Assembly: GCA_026874595.1 (NCBI GenBank)
Contig: CM049312.1
Span: 72,948,429 to 73,012,428 of the forward strand
Origin: Sipunculus nudus
Taxonomy: Eukaryota; Annelida; Sipuncula; Golfingiida; Sipunculidae
Length of the DNA stretch: 64,000 bases
Direction: 5' to 3'
The translations under genes were made by a program, and so were the position numbers. Below the pieces are notes generated by a model that saw nothing but the letters and a program-made list of their open reading frames with translations, did no database searches and was not told the origin of the DNA. Positions 60,331 to 64,000 of the stretch are shown here, piece by piece. Each line of letters starts with the position of its first letter. Within the stretch, counting starts at the first letter, position 1.

Positions 60331-60375
60331 TACTTCTAGAATCTCAACAGAAATTACTTCCAGAAAGACATATTT
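60331..60375. repeat. Remainder of the 25-bp minisatellite
   Basis: TACTTCTAGAATCTCAACAG and ATTACTTCCAG continue the array that was split by the LINE. The next gene's stop codon is within 10 nt. Confidence 0.8.
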
Positions 60376-60378
60376 GAT

Positions 60379-61622
60379 TCAGTCTCTGCGAATATAATAG
60401 CCTGCTTTCATTGCGTGTGCGTATTCAGACAAGCCATGGTCTAATTCTTCATTGTTCAACCAGCACGTGTTCGTATGATCGGCAAATGTGAAACTCCTAC
60501 AGTATGATTTCTGTTGACAGGTGGCAGCACACAATCTACGACTCGTGTTGAACACAGAGATGGAATCTTGTGTAAATAAAAGACGATTTTGGACTTCACG
60601 GATCCATTTGTGTTCTCTTTGGGGAGTTATCGGGACGTGCCCTGAAAAGCACAAAAAATAAACACGAATGAGTAATTTATTACATCCTTAATCAAAACAA
60701 GACGTTTCGAAAGGAAAATCCTGACTTTCTAACAACATACTAAGAATAATATGCTAGTAAACGATGTAATTGGAGCAGGGCAAACATTATGAAAATTTAA
60801 ACCCTGACATACCTAGGGTAAAACCACAAATTATTAAAGAACAAGTAACAGGATCGACTAGGAAGAAAATCAAAACTAGACCGCTCTCAGCTAAATTTCA
60901 GTAAATTCCAGAGGCCCAACATTTGAAGCAATACGGTTGAAAATTGGTCTCTCCGGATAATAATATAACAGTTTAGTATCCTGCGAAGACCGTATAATAC
61001 ATAACCTGAAATCCGTTCCTCTGATTCCCTACACATGAACAAAACAATTTGTTTAAATCCAATTTTTGACTGTTATTTACTTAGATGCGGTGTTATGTAA
61101 TAAAACCCTTACCAAGTGACGATGATACAATGTCTAAGACAACTTGTACAGAATACACACGGCACGGATAGACGCCCGACTTGGAGAATTTAGACACTGC
61201 CCCTGGTGTGAGTTGTTTGCCAGTGGGATTTGAAATATGGACGGCTGGCTTATTCTTGCAATTTTCAATATCATAACTAATCATGTTAAACCCCGGCGTG
61301 TAGACACCTATGACGTAATCCTCGTCAATGACCATTGGTGTTTCTGGTACCACGTAGTGTACTCCTTCTCTTTCAACGTTGTACTGACGGGTAGTTGCAA
61401 CGAAACTGTAATGTTCGATTTTGTCGGAGGGACGCCATAACTGAAGATATATCTTGCCAGGTCGTTTGACATAAAAGCTGAATTTCTTTACCTCGTAGGT
61501 TTTGCCGACATTGAAAGCCTCACTTGGATGTGGGATTGTCACTCTATTTAATGTAAAACCTACTTTTTTACGATCTACCAATTCTGGCCCCACTATCATA
61601 GGTCGGCCAGAACAAAGCACAG
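60379..61622 (-). CDS. PAN/apple-like domain protein, 3' part (two exons)
   Basis: The two exons are 61622-61113 and 60641-60379, with a donor TCACTTG|GTAAGG and acceptor TGTGCTTTTCAG on the minus strand, joined in phase (SLG-HVPITPQ). The first encodes about 170 residues that look like a beta-rich extracellular domain (VKKFSFYVKRPGKIYLQLW, EDYVIGVYTPGFNMISYDI). I do not recognise its family. The second encodes RRLCAATCQQKSYCRSFTF and HTNTCWLNNEEL, the Cys pattern of PAN/apple modules that bind proteins or sugars, and ends YYIRRD. The acceptor TATCTTTTACAG at 61623-61634 suggests more exons upstream, outside or near the window edge. The open frame also runs on to an ATG at 61683 or 61641, where MLVSFTAVLCSG could be a weak signal peptide. 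It is probably secreted. Confidence 0.65.
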
Positions 61623-61683
61623 CTGTAAAAGATACCAACATCTTGTAATTCAAAACTTGAGGAGAGGTTAAAAAAGGGTTCAT

Positions 61684-63418
61684 ATTAAAACGTTATCAGC
61701 TCCGAGGTTTTCTTGAAATGTTAAATTTTGGCAAACATAACAGAAATTGAAATATATATTACCAACCAGTATAATTGCAGTACCAAAGAAACCATACGAT
61801 CAGAGAGCTGCCCTTCATTATTAGCTGGTTTTCCAAACGTCATTGATCAAGCACTAAATGAAGAAACAGAGATGTTAAAAACAAATGTCTCGATTAATGT
61901 AATTACAGCATGATTACCAAGTCAGATAAGATAGTCACCACTCGATTTTCAACTCTCTTTTCATCATGTTGTTTTGAAACAAATACAGTTTAGAAACAGT
62001 GAAGCCCCTGTATATCAACTCCAGTTTTTATGTACACATTTATGATTGATTTTTATCCATGCGAAAAGTGAAGAAGAAAGATTTTAGTTAAATGTATGCA
62101 ACACACCTTTTGTTGAGAAAAATGTGCTAATTTGTTAGCAATAAAACATTTGATGTAAGATTGACAACGAAGACTGACACATTGCTGAGAGCCTGCATTA
62201 TACGTGTTATCTAAATGTGTTTGGATTTCTAAAAAACATGGCTAACAGACCGTCGTTAAAACATTAAATTAAGTGATAAGGCGGAGCTGGCAAAATAGAC
62301 TCCTTTGTGCACTGAGCCCATATATAAAATTATCGATCTGAAGATAGACTCACAGCAGAATACTGAAATTACAGAAGTATAAATAGAAAGTATATGTAGA
62401 AATGTAAAATAGGCGTTGGAATTAATAAGTTATTCAATATTTTACATTATTACTGAAATATAAGTGTTCCATTAGGCATCGTGTCCCCTTTGAGAACCCA
62501 TGATGCTTTGGACAATACACATTTTTAAAGAATAATTAATCTGGTGTCTGTTAAAAAAGGATGGCCTATTGAATGACTGTCTGTTTCTTATTTAGTATAG
62601 GAGGCACGCGAATATTATGGTGATGGAGGAGTTAATGGTTCTTCCATTGGTCATTAATAAAAATTGTTAAAAATATTTTTTAACTCAATTTAATGTTATG
62701 TTGAAACAAAACAGGGTGCTTAATTTTCACCCCTATTAATAAAATGAATTCCGTTATACATAATATATATTCATTTGGCCGTTGTTTATCGTTTTTTATC
62801 TTACTTTTACAATCCCTACGTTATTATGTCACTAACGAGCTAAAAGAAAATAAACCCAATAATAATGAGTATTATAAAATAACGACATAATCACAGGTAC
62901 ATCTATTTTAATAATTTTTTATACATTTCATCATATGTTTCGAATTCAGGCCTAAACTTTTGAAAATGCAAGAACATTATTAATGTGAGAGAACTTATGA
63001 ATCTGATGGGGAGCGTCGACATTTAATCAGTAAAGAGCACTGGCATCTATAGCCTCTATTTATTGCTTCCGGGCCAAAATTACACTTAAATCCTTCTGGA
63101 GCACGAGTCTTTGTGAGATAAAAAAATCATCTTGAGGCTATATATTGGACATCCCTATCCTTATTTTATCAGTTCGTGTATATATTTAAAAACTTTTAAA
63201 AAAGCATTTTGAACCCCCAAGTACACATTAAGTACACATTAACTGTGATACCGTTCCATCAATAGTCGACCTATATGTGCTGAACACCGGTTGTTGGTTT
63301 TCAAAGATGTACATAAGAAATTACATCCCAGTAGTTATGTATAATGTATTTGAGTTGAAGCCCTGGCCTCGCAAAATATGATTGGGAATCCGAGTACATA
63401 ATATTCGAGTTCAAATCC

Positions 63419-63420
<2 letters not shown>
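61684..63420. other. Non-coding stretch
   Basis: AT-rich with no recognisable gene, splice context or repeat. It may be an intron or the upstream region of the PAN-like gene. Confidence 0.5.

Positions 63421-63481
<61 letters not shown>
63421..63481. repeat. (TA)n microsatellite
   Basis: About 30 TA units. Confidence 0.95.
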
Positions 63482-63485
<4 letters not shown>

Positions 63486-63584
63486 GATTATTTGAGAGGC
63501 ATTTTCCTTACAAGTAGTATAAAGGTTTATATGTTCAAATTCGGCCATAAAAAATGTATGTTCTGTATAAGAGGGTAAATGTTA

Positions 63585-63664
63585 GTGGCGTCATTTTATC
63601 TTCAAGGGTGGGGGATGACTCGCAGGCATGCTATTGTAATCAACGGTGGGAGATCTTGATCATA

Positions 63665-63715
<51 letters not shown>

Positions 63716-64000
63716 CTCTGTGCCACATTTCAAATAAGTTACAATTAAGTATAAGGTTGCAAAAAATTATATATTAGTTTTCTAATTTTAGATATATTTT
63801 TTTATAATTTTAGATATATAATATTACAATGTGAAGTGTGAAATGGAATCAAAGTCTAGAATTTTAATTATCAATATTCGTTCATCTCCAATATATAAAT
63901 ATTATTCTCTAATCATCGGGGAAGGGGGGAGGATGTTTACATTGACCATCCTGCCCCCCCCCCCTAAAATGGAAGGGAGGTATATACCCCATCCCCCCTT
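63585..64000 (+). mobile_element. MITE family M1 copy, cut by the window end
   Basis: GTGGCGTCATTTTATCTTCA, TA tract (63670-63709), TTACAATTAAGTATAAGG, CAAAGTCTAGAATTTTAATT, TATTATTCTCTAATCATCGG, poly-C and ATATACCCCATCC appear in family order. The right terminus lies beyond 64000. Confidence 0.7.

Overview
The window is eukaryotic DNA. Its genes are split by GT-AG introns, microsatellites and dispersed repeats are abundant, and several classes of transposon remain are present. The protein types and repeat style suggest a lophotrochozoan, most likely a mollusc and perhaps a bivalve. That assignment is an inference. There are no operons, CRISPR arrays or bacterial features.

The main content is a head-to-tail tandem pair of gamma-glutamyltransferase (GGT) genes on the + strand. 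Copy 1 has coding exons from 15295 to 29962, with a possible two-codon start exon at 3196-3200. Copy 2 runs from 42583 to 55495. I rebuilt both from splice signals. The ten internal exons from 17558 and 44606 onward have identical lengths in the two copies (126, 110, 193, 158, 150, 140, 194, 241 and 114 nt) and identical phases; only the first and last coding exons differ. Each predicts a type II membrane ectoenzyme (about 615 and 623 aa) that keeps the autocatalytic Thr and the gamma-glutamyl-binding residues. Both end in a four-cysteine segment that I do not recognise from vertebrate GGTs.

Region by region: 1-477 is an antisense LINE fragment. 0.5-15 kb is non-coding and repeat-rich, with a hAT-like MITE nested inside an older repeat at 4.4-5.3 kb. 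15.3-30 kb is GGT copy 1, whose introns hold a 33-bp minisatellite, an array of perfect nuclear-receptor DR1 motifs, a solo LTR and MITEs. 30-35.8 kb is intergenic, with a composite repeat split by a second solo LTR. 35,857-42,038 is a decayed 6.2-kb DNA transposon with long terminal inverted repeats, a 3-bp target duplication, a PIN/XPG-like nuclease and a Cys-rich C terminus (Academ-like is my best guess). 42.6-55.5 kb is GGT copy 2, with two piggyBac-like MITEs, one ending 13 nt upstream of an exon. 56.7-60.4 kb is a 25-bp minisatellite interrupted by a 5'-truncated L1/Tx1-type LINE. 60.4-61.6 kb, minus strand, is the 3' end of a gene for a PAN/apple-like protein. 61.7-64 kb is non-coding and ends in another MITE copy.

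The two GGT genes would act in glutathione and gamma-glutamyl metabolism at the cell surface. Everything else is mobile or repetitive DNA that has shaped the introns and flanks.
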